The notes: generated from the sequence alone by a model not told the origin. A stretch of DNA of 64,000 nucleotides from Pseudomonas laurylsulfatiphila (GCF_002934665.1 NZ_NIRS01000008.1:124001-188000), one strand, 5' to 3'. Counted from the first letter of the stretch, positions 1-9,546 are shown. Translations and numbers: made by a program.

Positions 1-1598
1 AAGAACCACAACGGTGCCGACAGGTAGGACATCACGCCGGTCAGGAACACCGCGCGGTGCACCGGGTGCATGCCTTTTACCAGGAACAGGCGGAAGTTCA
101 TCAGGTTGCCGTGACACCAGCGACGGTCACGCTTGAGTTCGTCCAGCAGGTTCGGCGGCAGTTCTTCATAGCTGCCCGGCAAGTCGTAGGCAATCCACAC
201 GCCCCAACCGGCACGGCGCATCAGCGCGGCTTCAACGAAGTCGTGGGACAGGATCGAGCCGGAGAACGCGCCTTTACCGGGCAACGGCGCCAGGGCGCAG
301 TGGTCGATGAACGGCTTCATGCGGATGATCGCATTGTGGCCCCAGTAGTGCGACTCGCCCAGTTGCCAGAAGTGCAGGCCGGCGGTGAACAGCGGGCCAT
401 ACACGCGAGTGGCGAACTGCTGCATGCGCGCATACAGGGTGTCCATGCCCGACGCCCGTGGCGCGGTCTGGATGATCCCGGCATCCGGCGTGGCTTCCAT
501 CAGGCGCACCAGACTGGTCAGGCACTCACCGCTCATCACGGAGTCGGCGTCGAGTACGACCATGTACTTGTAGTCACCGCCCCAGCGACGGCAGAAGTCG
601 TCGAGGTTGCCGCTTTTACGTTTTACGCGACGACGACGGCGGCGATAGAAGATCTTGCCGAAGCCACCGGCTTCGCGACAGACGTCCAGCCAGGCCTGTT
701 GCTCGGCCACACAGATATCGGCGTCGTTACTGTCACTGAGGACGAAGAAATCGAAGCGGTCCAGGTCACCCGTGGCCGCAACCGACTCGAAGGTCGCCCG
801 CAGGCCGGCGAATACCCGAGGCACGTCTTCGTTGCAGATCGGCATCACCAGGGCGGTGCGCGCATCCTTTGGAATCGGCTCGTTACCGGCACTTTTACCG
901 GAGATACGGTATTTATCGTGACCGGTCAGCAATTCGAGGAAGCCCATCAGCGCGGTCCAGAAACCGGCCGAAACCCAGCAGAACAGAATCCCGAACAGGA
1001 TCAGAATGCTGGTCTGCAAGGCGTAAGGCAGCACTTGCGTGGCGGTTTGCAGCAGCGGTTGGTGCAGCACTTCGTTGAGGTCGACGAACGACCAGCCCTG
1101 GTACGGCATGATGCCTTTCATGTACCAGCCAGCGACGATGGTCTGGCCGAGCATCAGCAGCAACAGAATATAGCGACGGATCGAACCGACGGTACGCCAG
1201 CGCGCAGCCGGCAGTACACGCTCGTCCTTTGGTGGCTTCGGCGGGTTGGTACGACCGGTCATCCGCCGCCAGCCACGCACCAGAATGTTGGTGCGCCACG
1301 GCTCCGGCACGACTTTGGTCCGCCGGATCGGCGGGGTCGCCTTGAGGCAGACCCGGCCGTTGGCGTCGAGCACCAGCATTTCCGCGTCCTGCAGCTCTTC
1401 GGCAGTGCTCAGGGTCAGGCGTTTGCCGACCGATGCCTGGGCGGCTTCGGTCGGGGCGTCGAACGTCGAAGACGACAGGCGTTCGTGCAATTCGCTGAAA
1501 GACTGGCAGCCCGCGAGTTCCGCGCGCTGCTCGTCGGTCATCGGCAGATGCGCCAGATACTCGGAAAGAGTTTCTGGCCGTACTTGAGAGTTACTCAT
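1..1598 (-). CDS. opgH: Glucans biosynthesis glucosyltransferase H, 5' part (runs off the window)
   Basis: Inner-membrane glucosyltransferase that makes the beta-glucan backbone of osmoregulated periplasmic glucans. I translated it directly: it opens MSNSQVRPETLSEYLAH and stays open to base 1, so about 532 residues of a protein that is usually about 850 are visible. GT2 features seen are the nucleotide-sugar region LVMPICNEDVPRVF, the VLDADS aspartates, SHDFVEAALMRRAGWGVW and the RDRRW acceptor motif; membrane segments lie before the catalytic domain (YILLLLMLGQTIVAGWY). The start ATG overlaps the end of opgG by 8 nt (ATGAGTAA), so the two are co-transcribed and probably translationally coupled. 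The stop codon is outside the window. Confidence 0.95.
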   Translation of the reverse strand, partial: MSNSQVRPETLSEYLAHLPMTDEQRAELAGCQSFSELHERLSSSTFDAPTEAAQASVGKRLTLSTAEELQDAEMLVLDANGRVCLKATPPIRRTKVVPEPWRTNILVRGWRRMTGRTNPPKPPKDERVLPAARWRTVGSIRRYILLLLMLGQTIVAGWYMKGIMPYQGWSFVDLNEVLHQPLLQTATQVLPYALQTSILILFGILFCWVSAGFWTALMGFLELLTGHDKYRISGKSAGNEPIPKDARTALVMPICNEDVPRVFAGLRATFESVAATGDLDRFDFFVLSDSNDADICVAEQQAWLDVCREAGGFGKIFYRRRRRRVKRKSGNLDDFCRRWGGDYKYMVVLDADSVMSGECLTSLVRLMEATPDAGIIQTAPRASGMDTLYARMQQFATRVYGPLFTAGLHFWQLGESHYWGHNAIIRMKPFIDHCALAPLPGKGAFSGSILSHDFVEAALMRRAGWGVWIAYDLPGSYEELPPNLLDELKRDRRWCHGNLMNFRLFLVKGMHPVHRAVFLTGVMSYLSAPLWF

Positions 1599-3405
1599 CG
1601 GCAGGCAACTGATAGCTCCAGGTCTCGGTCAGGACTTCTTCAGTCGGCGCCGATTCCGGTGTGGCTGGGGCCGCGTCGGCAGCGACAGGCTGCTTGGCGT
1701 CTTTATTGTCCTTGTCCTTGGCATCTGCAACAGGCTTCGCTTCAGCCTGCTTGGCTTCCGCTTGCTTGGCTTCCTTGTCCGCTTTCTCTTGTTGCTTGGC
1801 GGCAACCTTGTCGGCCTTGGCAACCGACGAGCTGGACGACGGAATCGAGGTCTTGGCCAGGTCCGCCGGCACGATGTTCTGCACCAGCGCGGCACGCATC
1901 TCGGTGGCCTTGCCCGGATCCTTGATCTTCATTCGCAGGGTCAGGCGCCAGCCCTTGGTTTCAGGGTTGTAGCGCACGCTGTTTTCCACCAGTTCGGCAT
2001 TGTCGCCGACGCTGACCTGGCTGCGAACTTCGGTATCGGCCGGCAATGCCGCCAGGGACGGACCTTCGAAGTCCACCAGATAGGCAACACTGCCATCAGG
2101 CTGACGAATCAGGTTGGACTGCTTGACGTCACCGGTCGAACGCAGGGTCTGTTTGACCCAGGCGCTGTCCGGCGCGTGAATCGCAGCTTCGTCCATGGTC
2201 CAGTGCATACGATAAGCGACATCGAGCGGCTGGCCAGGTTCCGGCAATTTTTCAGGGTTCCAGAAGGCCACGATGTTGTCGTTGGTTTCGTCGGCGGTCG
2301 GGATTTCGACCAGGTCGACGGTGCCCTTGCCCCAGTCACCCTTCGGCTCGATCCAGGCGCTTGGGCGCTTGTCGTAGCGGTCGTCGAGGTCTTCGTAGTG
2401 GCTGAAGTCGCGGCCACGTTGCAGCAGACCGAAGCCGCGCGGATTTTCCACGCTGAAGTTGCTCACCGCCAGGTGTTTCGGATTGTTCAGCGGACGCCAG
2501 ATCCACTCGCCGTTGCCGGCATGGATCGCCAGGCCGCTGGAATCGTGCAGTTCGCGACGATAGTTCAGCACTTTCGATGGCTGGTTGGCGCCGAACAGGT
2601 ACATGCTGGTCAACGGGGCGATACCCAGTTTGCCAACCTTGTCGCGCAGGAACATCTGCGCCTTGACGTCGACGATGGTGTCGCTGCCCGGACGCAGGGT
2701 CAGGCGATAGGCGCCGGTGGCACGCGGAGAGTCCAGCAGGGCGAAGATCACCAGGTGCTTGTCGCCCGGCTTGGGTTGTTGAATCCAGAACTCGCGGAAA
2801 CGCGGGAATTCTTCACCGGACGGCAACGCGGTATCGATAGCCATGCCGCGAGCGGACAAGCCATAGACGTGACCCTTGCCGACGACGCGGAAGTAGCTCG
2901 CGCCGAGCATGGTCATGATTTCGTCTTGCTTGTCGGCCTTGTTGATCGGGTACAGCACACGGAAACCGGCATAACCCAGCTGTTCGGTGGCCTTCGGATC
3001 GAATTTCACATCGCCGAAGTCGAAACGACTTGGATCGTATTTGATCTCTTCGACGGTGTTCGCGGTGATTTCGTTGATTTTCACCGGCGTATCGAAATGC
3101 ATGCCCTGGTGATAGAAGGACAGTTTGAACGGCGTCTTCTGATCAGCCCATTCGGCTTTTTCCGTCAGAAAACGAATTTTCTGATAGTCCGCGAACTTCA
3201 TGTCGCGGAACTCGTTCGGCAGGTTACTGCGCGGCGCTTCGTATTTCTGCGCGGCCAGATCTTTTGCCTTGGCCGATACATCGTCCAGACTGAATGCCCA
3301 AAGCTGGCCGGCGCTGAGCAGGCAGAGCAGTGCAGAGCCCGCTACCAGGGCGCTGCGTAACCGTTTGGCAGACAATTTTGGTGCGTTACAGGGACTAACA
3401 ATCAC
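1591..3405 (-). CDS. opgG: Periplasmic glucans biosynthesis protein G
   Basis: Periplasmic protein needed to branch and mature osmoregulated periplasmic glucans; partner of the downstream glucosyltransferase OpgH. About 604 residues. I chose a GTG start at 3405 (V-I-V-S-P-C-N), preceded by GCGAGGG at good spacing, over the ATG 27 nt further up, which has no clear ribosome site. An N-terminal signal peptide ends near QLWAF and is followed by SLDDVSAKAKDLA and the OpgG fold. The C-terminus carries a family-atypical low-complexity Lys/Ala/Glu stretch (KQQEKADKEAKQAEAKQAE) that is probably a flexible tail. First gene of the opgGH operon. Confidence 0.94.
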   Translation of the reverse strand: MIVSPCNAPKLSAKRLRSALVAGSALLCLLSAGQLWAFSLDDVSAKAKDLAAQKYEAPRSNLPNEFRDMKFADYQKIRFLTEKAEWADQKTPFKLSFYHQGMHFDTPVKINEITANTVEEIKYDPSRFDFGDVKFDPKATEQLGYAGFRVLYPINKADKQDEIMTMLGASYFRVVGKGHVYGLSARGMAIDTALPSGEEFPRFREFWIQQPKPGDKHLVIFALLDSPRATGAYRLTLRPGSDTIVDVKAQMFLRDKVGKLGIAPLTSMYLFGANQPSKVLNYRRELHDSSGLAIHAGNGEWIWRPLNNPKHLAVSNFSVENPRGFGLLQRGRDFSHYEDLDDRYDKRPSAWIEPKGDWGKGTVDLVEIPTADETNDNIVAFWNPEKLPEPGQPLDVAYRMHWTMDEAAIHAPDSAWVKQTLRSTGDVKQSNLIRQPDGSVAYLVDFEGPSLAALPADTEVRSQVSVGDNAELVENSVRYNPETKGWRLTLRMKIKDPGKATEMRAALVQNIVPADLAKTSIPSSSSSVAKADKVAAKQQEKADKEAKQAEAKQAEAKPVADAKDKDNKDAKQPVAADAAPATPESAPTEEVLTETWSYQLPADE

Positions 3406-3726
3406 GAGCAACCCTCGCCGAAAACAGATCAAAAAACCAACGGCCAGTTAAAGGGTCTGCACGGTGTTCGGTATGAAAAAACCGCCCTTGCAAACCACTC
3501 TTGCCAAGTTGGCGAGCATTGTTCCGACTCCGCTGGGGCGAAATGATTCCCCAATCGGATCCAGACAAGTCTCTACCTAAGTCAAAATGGACCAACGAAC
3601 GCTGATCCCCGTAGCGCGCGATTATCTAGTAGGCCGCGTTACAACGCATCAGGGGTAACAAAGTATTTATCGCGATAAAACCCTGTTTTCAGTCGAAATG
3701 AGCTTAAAAACTTGTTTCAAGCGCTT
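3406..3726. other. Non-coding stretch upstream of opgG
   Basis: About 320 bp between the end of dtd and the start of opgG, both on the minus strand. It is AT-richer than the genes around it and should hold the opgGH promoter, but I cannot assign -35/-10 boxes with confidence. No convincing ORF, strong hairpin terminator or REP element was seen here. Confidence 0.5.
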
Positions 3727-4164
3727 TCAGGTCTGTAACAGGAAGGTTACCGGGCCATCATTGACCAGGTGCACCTGCATATCCGCGCCGAATCTACCTG
3801 ATGCCACAGTGCCATGCACCTGTTTCGCTTTGCTTAATAGATAGTCGAACAATTCCTCACCCAGAGCCGGAGGGGCCGCAGTCGAGAAACCCGGACGCAG
3901 CCCGCTTCGGGTATCGGCAGCCAGGGTGAACTGAGAGACCAGCAGCAGCCCGCCGCCCACATCCGCCAGGGACAGATTCATCTTGCCCTCAGCGTCACTG
4001 AACACCCGATAGTTAAGCAGCTTATTAAGAAGTTTGTCGGCGCTGGCCCGCGTATCGTCTGGCTCAACGGCCACCAGGACCAGCAGTCCCTGATTGACGG
4101 CACCCACGACTTCGCCGGCAACCTCGACTCGCGCGCCACGCACCCGTTGCAGCAGGCCCTTCAT
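3727..4164 (-). CDS. dtd: D-aminoacyl-tRNA deacylase
   Basis: Hydrolyses D-aminoacyl-tRNAs (and mischarged glycyl-tRNA) in the cytoplasm, a chirality proofreading step in translation. At 145 residues it has the usual family length. Diagnostic motifs are SQFTLAAD near residue 77 and the C-terminal NDGPVTFLLQT, which contains the Gly-cisPro motif that selects against L-amino acids. Its ATG overlaps the stop of the upstream proline iminopeptidase by ATGA (4161-4164), so the pair is an operon with likely coupled translation. The pip-dtd pairing is common in pseudomonads. Confidence 0.96.
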   Translation of the reverse strand: MKGLLQRVRGARVEVAGEVVGAVNQGLLVLVAVEPDDTRASADKLLNKLLNYRVFSDAEGKMNLSLADVGGGLLLVSQFTLAADTRSGLRPGFSTAAPPALGEELFDYLLSKAKQVHGTVASGRFGADMQVHLVNDGPVTFLLQT

Positions 4165-5132
4165 GCCTCGTCAGGCGCCAGGTCGAGCAGACGCCGGGCC
4201 ATCTGATCGGCGGCGCGGACCAGCGCGTCGGTGATGCCCGGTTCGGAAGCGGCATGACCGGCATCGCGGATGACCTGCAGTTCGCTGTTCGGCCAGGCTT
4301 GATGCAATTCCCAGGCGTTATCCAGCGGGCAGATCACGTCATAGCGGCCATGGATGATCACGCCGGGCAAATGGGCGATCTTGCCCATGTCACGGATCAA
4401 CTGGTTCGATTCCAGGAAGGCGTGGTTGCTGAAGTAGTGGCATTCGATGCGGGCAATCGACAATGCACGCTGTGGCTCGGAGAAGCGATCGACCACCAGC
4501 GGGTTCGGACGCAGGGTCGCAGTACGGCCCTCCCAGGTGGACCAGGCCTTGGCCGCGTGCATCTGGGCAATCTGGTCGTTGCCGACCAGACGCTTGTGGA
4601 ACGCCGTGAGCAAGTCATCACGCTCATCCAGCGGGATCGGCGCGATGTAGTCCTGCCAGTAATCGGGGAACAGACGGCTCGCGCCAGCCTGGTAGAACCA
4701 TTCGATTTCCTGCGGACGGCACAGAAAAATCCCGCGCAGGATCAGACCGTGTACACGCTCAGGATGGGTTTGCGCATAGGCCAGCGCCAGGGTCGAACCC
4801 CAAGAGCCGCCAAACAGCACCCACTTGTCGATGCCCAGGTGCTGGCGAATCCGCTCCAGGTCGGCGACCAGATCCCAGGTCGTGTTGTTTTCCAGGCTGG
4901 CGTGGGGGGTGGAGCGACCACAGCCGCGCTGGTCGAAGGTAACAATGCGATACAGATTGGGATCGAAGAAGCAACGACTCTGGGCATCACATCCGGCACC
5001 GGGGCCGCCGTGGATGAACACCACCGGCAAACCTTCAGGTGAACCGCTTTCGTCGACATACAGCGTGTGGGTCTCGTCGACGGCCAGATCGTGCCGGGCG
5101 TAGGGTTTGATCTGCGGGTACAAAGTCTGCAT
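4161..5132 (-). CDS. pip: Proline iminopeptidase
   Basis: Alpha/beta-hydrolase that removes N-terminal proline from peptides in the cytoplasm (peptidase family S33). It has 323 residues, normal for the family. The oxyanion region HGGPGAGCD and the nucleophile elbow GGSWGSTLALAYA are plain; the acid and His are expected at HGRYDVICP and RDAGHAASEPG. It precedes dtd with a 4-nt overlap. There is no signal peptide, and the start ATG is followed by QTLYPQIKPYARHDLAV, a typical N-terminus. Confidence 0.95.
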   Translation of the reverse strand: MQTLYPQIKPYARHDLAVDETHTLYVDESGSPEGLPVVFIHGGPGAGCDAQSRCFFDPNLYRIVTFDQRGCGRSTPHASLENNTTWDLVADLERIRQHLGIDKWVLFGGSWGSTLALAYAQTHPERVHGLILRGIFLCRPQEIEWFYQAGASRLFPDYWQDYIAPIPLDERDDLLTAFHKRLVGNDQIAQMHAAKAWSTWEGRTATLRPNPLVVDRFSEPQRALSIARIECHYFSNHAFLESNQLIRDMGKIAHLPGVIIHGRYDVICPLDNAWELHQAWPNSELQVIRDAGHAASEPGITDALVRAADQMARRLLDLAPDEA

Positions 5133-5236
5133 TGCGCACTCCGTAAGGGGTCGAGGTCATCCCTGGGGGGACTTCTATTATTCTGCCGTCCGGCATCATA
5201 AACCCGAATTACGTCAATGAGCATGCCCGTGCGGAG

Positions 5237-6142
5237 TCAGAGTTTTGCCGCCAGGTATCCGAACAGGGCCTGGTACAGCTCGTCGACCTCGACCATCTGC
5301 CCGCGGGCCCGCAAACAGCCATGAACCAGGCCCTCGCCGACATACAGCGTGGCAGCCCCGCCCGCAGCGTTCAGTTGTTCGGCATACCGCACGCCGTCAT
5401 CACGCAACGGGTCGAACTGCGCTACGGCGATCCAGGCCGGTGGCAATCCCCTGAAATCCGTGGCGAGCAATGGCATGGCGTAGGCGCTCGGATGGCGGGT
5501 GCCCCGCAGGTAAAGGGCGTGATAGCAATCGACGTCACTGTTGCTGAGTAACGGCGCGTCGGCGCACTCACTGCGCGATGGCAGCCGGTGATCGCCGCCC
5601 AACCCCGGATAGATCAGAGCCTGCGCGCACGGCAACGGCTCGCTGGCATCGCGCAGTGCCAGGCACAACGCGGCTGCGAGATTGCCACCGGCACTGTCAC
5701 CGGCCACCAGCATGCGCTCCGGAACGAGTTGAAACGGCCCGGTGCGCAGCGCTCGCCAGACCTTCAGGCAATCATCGAACGCAGCGGGAAACGGATGCTC
5801 CGGTGCCCGGCGATAATCGACGGCAATCACCAGCACACCGAGAGTCGATGCCAATTCGGCGCAGATGAAATCGTGGGAGTCCAGGTCCCCCACCACCCAG
5901 CCGCCGCCATGCAGGTAAACGATGCACGACGTACCGCTGACCGGTGGCTGATAGGAACGGACAGCAACGCCGGACAACACGAAGTCGACCACATACAACC
6001 CGGCGGGACGTGCCGGAGTAAACGCCCGGCACATCTCGCTGTAGGCCAGACGCAATCCGGCGAGGCTGCTGTCGGTGCTGTTGAAACTGACGGTTTTCTC
6101 GACGAATGCCGTCATCTCTTTGGAAAGCGGGTAAGAAGCCAT
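5237..6142 (-). CDS. HSL-family alpha/beta-hydrolase (esterase/lipase)
   Basis: Predicted cytoplasmic carboxylesterase of the hormone-sensitive-lipase family, 301 residues. The family's HGGGW oxyanion motif (YLHGGGWVVGDLDSHD) and the GDSAGGNLAAALC nucleophile elbow are both present. The catalytic acid is probably in AQFDPLRDDG and the His in LVHGCLR. It stands alone, followed by a REP doublet, so nothing nearby points to a substrate. The physiological ester is unknown. Confidence 0.88.
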   Translation of the reverse strand: MASYPLSKEMTAFVEKTVSFNSTDSSLAGLRLAYSEMCRAFTPARPAGLYVVDFVLSGVAVRSYQPPVSGTSCIVYLHGGGWVVGDLDSHDFICAELASTLGVLVIAVDYRRAPEHPFPAAFDDCLKVWRALRTGPFQLVPERMLVAGDSAGGNLAAALCLALRDASEPLPCAQALIYPGLGGDHRLPSRSECADAPLLSNSDVDCYHALYLRGTRHPSAYAMPLLATDFRGLPPAWIAVAQFDPLRDDGVRYAEQLNAAGGAATLYVGEGLVHGCLRARGQMVEVDELYQALFGYLAAKL

Positions 6143-6180
6143 GAGCCGGGTGCCCGTTCAGGGAAATGTGTGGGGCCCAC

Positions 6181-6274
6181 CCTGTGGGAGCGAGCCTGCT
6201 CGCGAAGAGGCCGGCACATCCAACATCAATGTTGACTGTCAGATCGCCCTCGCGAGCAGGCTCGCTCCCACAGG
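6181..6274. repeat. REP doublet (family A)
   Basis: Two inverted copies of GTGGGAGCGAGCCTGCTCGC flank a spacer containing the palindrome CAACATCAATGTTG (6221-6234). This is a REPIN-like element between the esterase and the binding-protein gene. Confidence 0.9.
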
Positions 6275-6296
6275 TCTTGCACAAATCAGACGGGGG

Positions 6297-7244
6297 TCAG
6301 TTCTTCAGGCTGGCCTGAACCGTGGCAATGCCGTCCTTGCCATCGAAACTGCTGACACCCGCCAGCCAGCGCTGCAGGTCCTCGGGATGTTCGCGCAGCC
6401 ATTTTCTGGCGACATCCTGAGCCGTTTGGCGCTCCATGATCGGCACCATCAGCTGACTTTCCTGGGCAGCGGTGAACGTCAGGTTCTCCAGCAACCGATT
6501 GACGTTCGGGCAGCGCTCGGCGTAATCCGGGGCGGTGACGGTGGATACGGTCGCCGCACCTTCGTTCGGCCCGTACACGTCTTCGCTGCCGGTCAGGTAG
6601 TCGATCTTCATGTTGATGTTCATCGGGTGCGGGGTCCAGCCGACGAATACCACGAACTCCTTGCGATTCACCGCCCGCTGCACGGCCGCCAGCATCCCGG
6701 CCTCACCGGACTCGATCAGTTTGAAGTCCTTCAGGCCGAAGTGATTGGTCTCGATCATCGTCTTGATCGTGGTGTTGGCACCGCTGCCCGGCTCGATGCC
6801 GTAGATCTTGCCGCCGAGCTGGTCTTTGAACCTGGCGATATCGGCGAAGGTTTTCAGGCCCGCCGCTGCCACATAGTCAGGGACCGCGAGAGTGGCCTGG
6901 GCATCGGCCAGGCTCGGCTTGTCCATGACCTTGACCTGATTGGCAGCGACGAAGGGTGCGATGTTTTTATCCATCGCCGGTTTCCAGTAACCGAGAAAGA
7001 TGTCGAGGCGCTTGTCACGGATGCCGGCGAAGATGATTTGCTGCACGGCGCTGGTTTGCTTGCTTTCGTAGCCCAGACCGTTGAGCAGCACATCGGCCAT
7101 GCCGCTGGTGGCGATCACATCGGTCCAGTTGACCACGCCCATGCGCACGGCCTTGCAGGAGGGATCGTCAGCGGCCAGGACGCTGGTGCTCAGGAAAGCG
7201 GTGCCGCAGAGGATTGAGAGACAGCGGGCGAACAGTCTTTTCAT
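6297..7244 (-). CDS. Choline/carnitine-type ABC transporter substrate-binding protein, orphan
   Basis: Periplasmic binding protein of the quaternary-amine (OpuAC/ChoX/CaiX) family. I chose the ATG at 7244 (MKRLFARCLSILCG), which opens directly into a signal peptide ending VLAADDP; an upstream extension lacks such features. The mature protein shows aromatic-cage candidates: NWTDV, GYWKPAMD, YGIEPGSGANT and GWTPHPMN. No permease or ATPase gene is adjacent. Orphan binding proteins of this family are known in Pseudomonas to share the Cbc core transporter; the nearby HutWV pair is another possible partner. Choline, betaine and carnitine are all possible ligands. Confidence 0.85.
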   Translation of the reverse strand: MKRLFARCLSILCGTAFLSTSVLAADDPSCKAVRMGVVNWTDVIATSGMADVLLNGLGYESKQTSAVQQIIFAGIRDKRLDIFLGYWKPAMDKNIAPFVAANQVKVMDKPSLADAQATLAVPDYVAAAGLKTFADIARFKDQLGGKIYGIEPGSGANTTIKTMIETNHFGLKDFKLIESGEAGMLAAVQRAVNRKEFVVFVGWTPHPMNINMKIDYLTGSEDVYGPNEGAATVSTVTAPDYAERCPNVNRLLENLTFTAAQESQLMVPIMERQTAQDVARKWLREHPEDLQRWLAGVSSFDGKDGIATVQASLKN

Positions 7245-7401
7245 CAGGATGATCTCGTGCGGCAGCGGATTGTTATCGGGCCGGTGTCTTTGTGCACCGT
7301 GGCCAGAACAATACGCAGCAGACGAGCGGTAAAAGCGACCTGTGGCGACCGTGTTTTGCACGGTGGCGACTGTTCCGACGCGCTTTCAAGATAAACACAT
7401 A

Positions 7402-7495
7402 CCTGTGGGAGCGAGCTTGCTCGCGATGGCGGTGGATCAGTCGACATAGATGTAACTGACAGACAGCTATCGCGAGCAAGCTCGCTCCCACAGGG
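7402..7495. repeat. REP doublet (family A)
   Basis: Inverted copies of GTGGGAGCGAGCTTGCTCGC lie just after hutG, separating the hut unit from the binding-protein gene. Confidence 0.9.
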
Positions 7496-7509
7496 TTATA
7501 TACCAAGCA

Positions 7510-8313
7510 TTATGCGTTGTAGTGCTTCTCGCCCCAGGCCAGCAGCCCTTGCAGCAATTCCTTCAACACCACCCGCGTCGGCTCCGCCAGATCGGCGCGA
7601 TAACGGAACGGCTCGAACTCTTCCATGTACGTGCACTGCCCGAGCTCCAGTTGCACAGCGTGGATGTTCTCGCCCGGGTTGCCGTAATGGCGGGTGATAT
7701 GCCCGCCCTTGAAGCGTCCGTTCAGCACGTGGGTGTAATTGTCGTGACGCGCGCAGATCGCTTCCAGCTGACTGGCCAACTGTGGATCGCAACTGGCGCC
7801 ATTGAAGGTGCCGAGGTTGAAGTCCGGCAGCTTGCCGTCGAACAGGTGCGGGATGATCGAGCGGATCGAATGCGCGTCGAACAGCAGCGCGTAACCGAAC
7901 TCGGCCTTCAGTCGCGCCAGTTCCTGCTGCAGGGTGCTGTGGTACGGCGTCCAGATCTGTTCCAGATAGGTTGCGCGCTCCTCTTTCGAAGGCTCCAGCC
8001 CTTCACGGAATAACGGGATACCGTCGAACAGCGTCGCCGGGTACAGGCCGGTGGTCGCGCCCACGTACAAAGGCTTGTCGTCTGACGGCCGGTTCAGGTC
8101 GATGACGAACCGCGAATACTCGGCAGCCAGGGTGCTGGCGCCCAATTCATTGGCGAAGTCATAGAGTTGAGGGATGTGCCAGTCGGTGTCCGGCAGGCTT
8201 TTCGCGTCGGGGATCAATCCAGCCTCGACCGCAGGCGTCAGACGTACGCCCGCGTGAGGCATGCTGATCAGCAGCGGTACGCGGCCTTGTTTGAAGTTAA
8301 GTACCTTATCCAC
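7510..8313 (-). CDS. hutG: N-formylglutamate amidohydrolase (deformylase)
   Basis: Last step of the five-step histidine pathway: N-formyl-L-glutamate to glutamate and formate. I chose a GTG start at 8313 (GTG-GAT-AAG-GTA), with AGGAG 7 nt upstream; this gives 267 residues, the usual length, whereas the longer open frame upstream reads into hutI. Motifs are ISMPHAGVRLTP near the N-terminus and FDAHSIRS in the middle, the metal-binding His/Glu region of the family. It lies 10 nt after hutI and is the last gene of the hut unit. Confidence 0.95.
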   Translation of the reverse strand: MDKVLNFKQGRVPLLISMPHAGVRLTPAVEAGLIPDAKSLPDTDWHIPQLYDFANELGASTLAAEYSRFVIDLNRPSDDKPLYVGATTGLYPATLFDGIPLFREGLEPSKEERATYLEQIWTPYHSTLQQELARLKAEFGYALLFDAHSIRSIIPHLFDGKLPDFNLGTFNGASCDPQLASQLEAICARHDNYTHVLNGRFKGGHITRHYGNPGENIHAVQLELGQCTYMEEFEPFRYRADLAEPTRVVLKELLQGLLAWGEKHYNA

Positions 8314-8323
8314 AACGGCTCTC

Positions 8324-9529
8324 CTACAGATGTGTCTCGACGCCGTGGCGCACGACGCGTTTTTCCAGGTCGCCGCCCAACCAGTACGACAGGTCGGCCG
8401 GACGATCGATTTGCCAGGCGACGAAATCCGCGACCTTGCCGGCCTCCAGCGAGCCGTGGGTATCGGCCATGCCCAGCGCGGTAGCGGCGTGAATCGTGGC
8501 ACCCGCCAAGGCTTCTTCCGGGGTCATGCGGAAGCAGGTGCAGGCCATGTTCAGCATCAGGCGCAACGACAGTCCCGGTGAGGTGCCCGGGTTGAGGTCG
8601 CTGGCGATGGCGATTTTCACGCCGTGCTTGCGCAGGGCATCCATCGGCGGCAATTGGGTTTCGCGCAGGAAGTAAAAGGCCCCGGGCAACAACACCGCGA
8701 CGGTACCGGACTCGGCCATGGCGATGGCGTCGTCTTCGGTCATGAACTCCAGGTGATCGGCGGACAACGCGTGGTAACGCGCCGCCAGGCTCGAGCCGTG
8801 CAGCGACGACAATTGTTCGGCGTGCAGCTTCACTGGCAAGCCCAGTTCCCGGGCGGTGATGAATACGCGTTCGACCTGCGCTGGCGAGAACGCCAGGTAT
8901 TCACAGAATGCATCCACCGCGTCGACCAGCCCTTCGGCCGCCAGGGCCGGGAGCATGTCAGCGCAGATGTGATCGATGTAGTCGTCGGCGCGATCGGTGT
9001 ATTCCGGCGGCAAGGCGTGAGCGGCCAGACAAGTGCTGCGCACGCTGACGGGCAGTTCGGCGCCGAGGCGACGGGCCACACGCAGCATCTTGCGCTCGTT
9101 GGCCAGGTCCAGGCCGTAGCCGGACTTGATTTCGATGCTGGTGACGCCATCGCGCATCAGGCTTTTCAGGCGCTTGGCGGCACTGGCGAACAGTTCGTCT
9201 TCACTGGCCGCGCGGGTGGCGCGCACGGTACTGGCGATGCCACCACCGCTGGCGGCGATTTCCGCGTAGCTGACGCCTTGCAGGCGCTTTTCGAATTCAC
9301 CGCTGCGGTTACCGCCGAACACCGTGTGGGTGTGGCAGTCGATCAGTCCTGGGGTGACCCAGGCGCCTTCAAGATCGTTGACGGCCGGGTAATCCCCCGC
9401 CGGCAGTTCAGCGCGCGGGCCGATCCACTCAATGAGCGCGCCTGACGTCACGATGGCCGCATCCTCGATGATCGAGTAGACGCCTTGCGCCATGGTTGCG
9501 ACGTGACAGTGTTGCCAGAGCGTTTTCAT
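8324..9529 (-). CDS. hutI: Imidazolonepropionase
   Basis: Hydrolyses 4-imidazolone-5-propionate to N-formimidoyl-L-glutamate in the cytoplasm. It is a TIM-barrel amidohydrolase of 401 residues, the family length. Metal ligands are visible in DCHTHTVFGGNR, with HAEQLSS and SADHLEF further on and the final Asp in ASDLNPG. The start ATG follows GGAGGCCAAGG. It sits between the permease hutT (17-nt gap) and hutG (10-nt gap). Its product is the substrate of the divergently encoded HutF. Confidence 0.97.
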   Translation of the reverse strand: MKTLWQHCHVATMAQGVYSIIEDAAIVTSGALIEWIGPRAELPAGDYPAVNDLEGAWVTPGLIDCHTHTVFGGNRSGEFEKRLQGVSYAEIAASGGGIASTVRATRAASEDELFASAAKRLKSLMRDGVTSIEIKSGYGLDLANERKMLRVARRLGAELPVSVRSTCLAAHALPPEYTDRADDYIDHICADMLPALAAEGLVDAVDAFCEYLAFSPAQVERVFITARELGLPVKLHAEQLSSLHGSSLAARYHALSADHLEFMTEDDAIAMAESGTVAVLLPGAFYFLRETQLPPMDALRKHGVKIAIASDLNPGTSPGLSLRLMLNMACTCFRMTPEEALAGATIHAATALGMADTHGSLEAGKVADFVAWQIDRPADLSYWLGGDLEKRVVRHGVETHL

Positions 9530-9546
9530 CCTTGGCCTCCGTTAGG

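Noticed and set aside
57..1925. Long plus-strand open frame of 622 codons over opgH and opgG
   Set aside because: It is the antisense shadow of two well-recognised genes; the composition is Arg/Gln/Val/His-rich without domains, as expected of antisense frames in high-GC DNA.
6181..6274. Repeated inverted elements as a possible CRISPR or insertion-sequence remnant
   Set aside because: Repeats are inverted pairs scattered between genes, not regularly spaced direct repeats, and no transposase or cas gene is present. They fit REP doublets.
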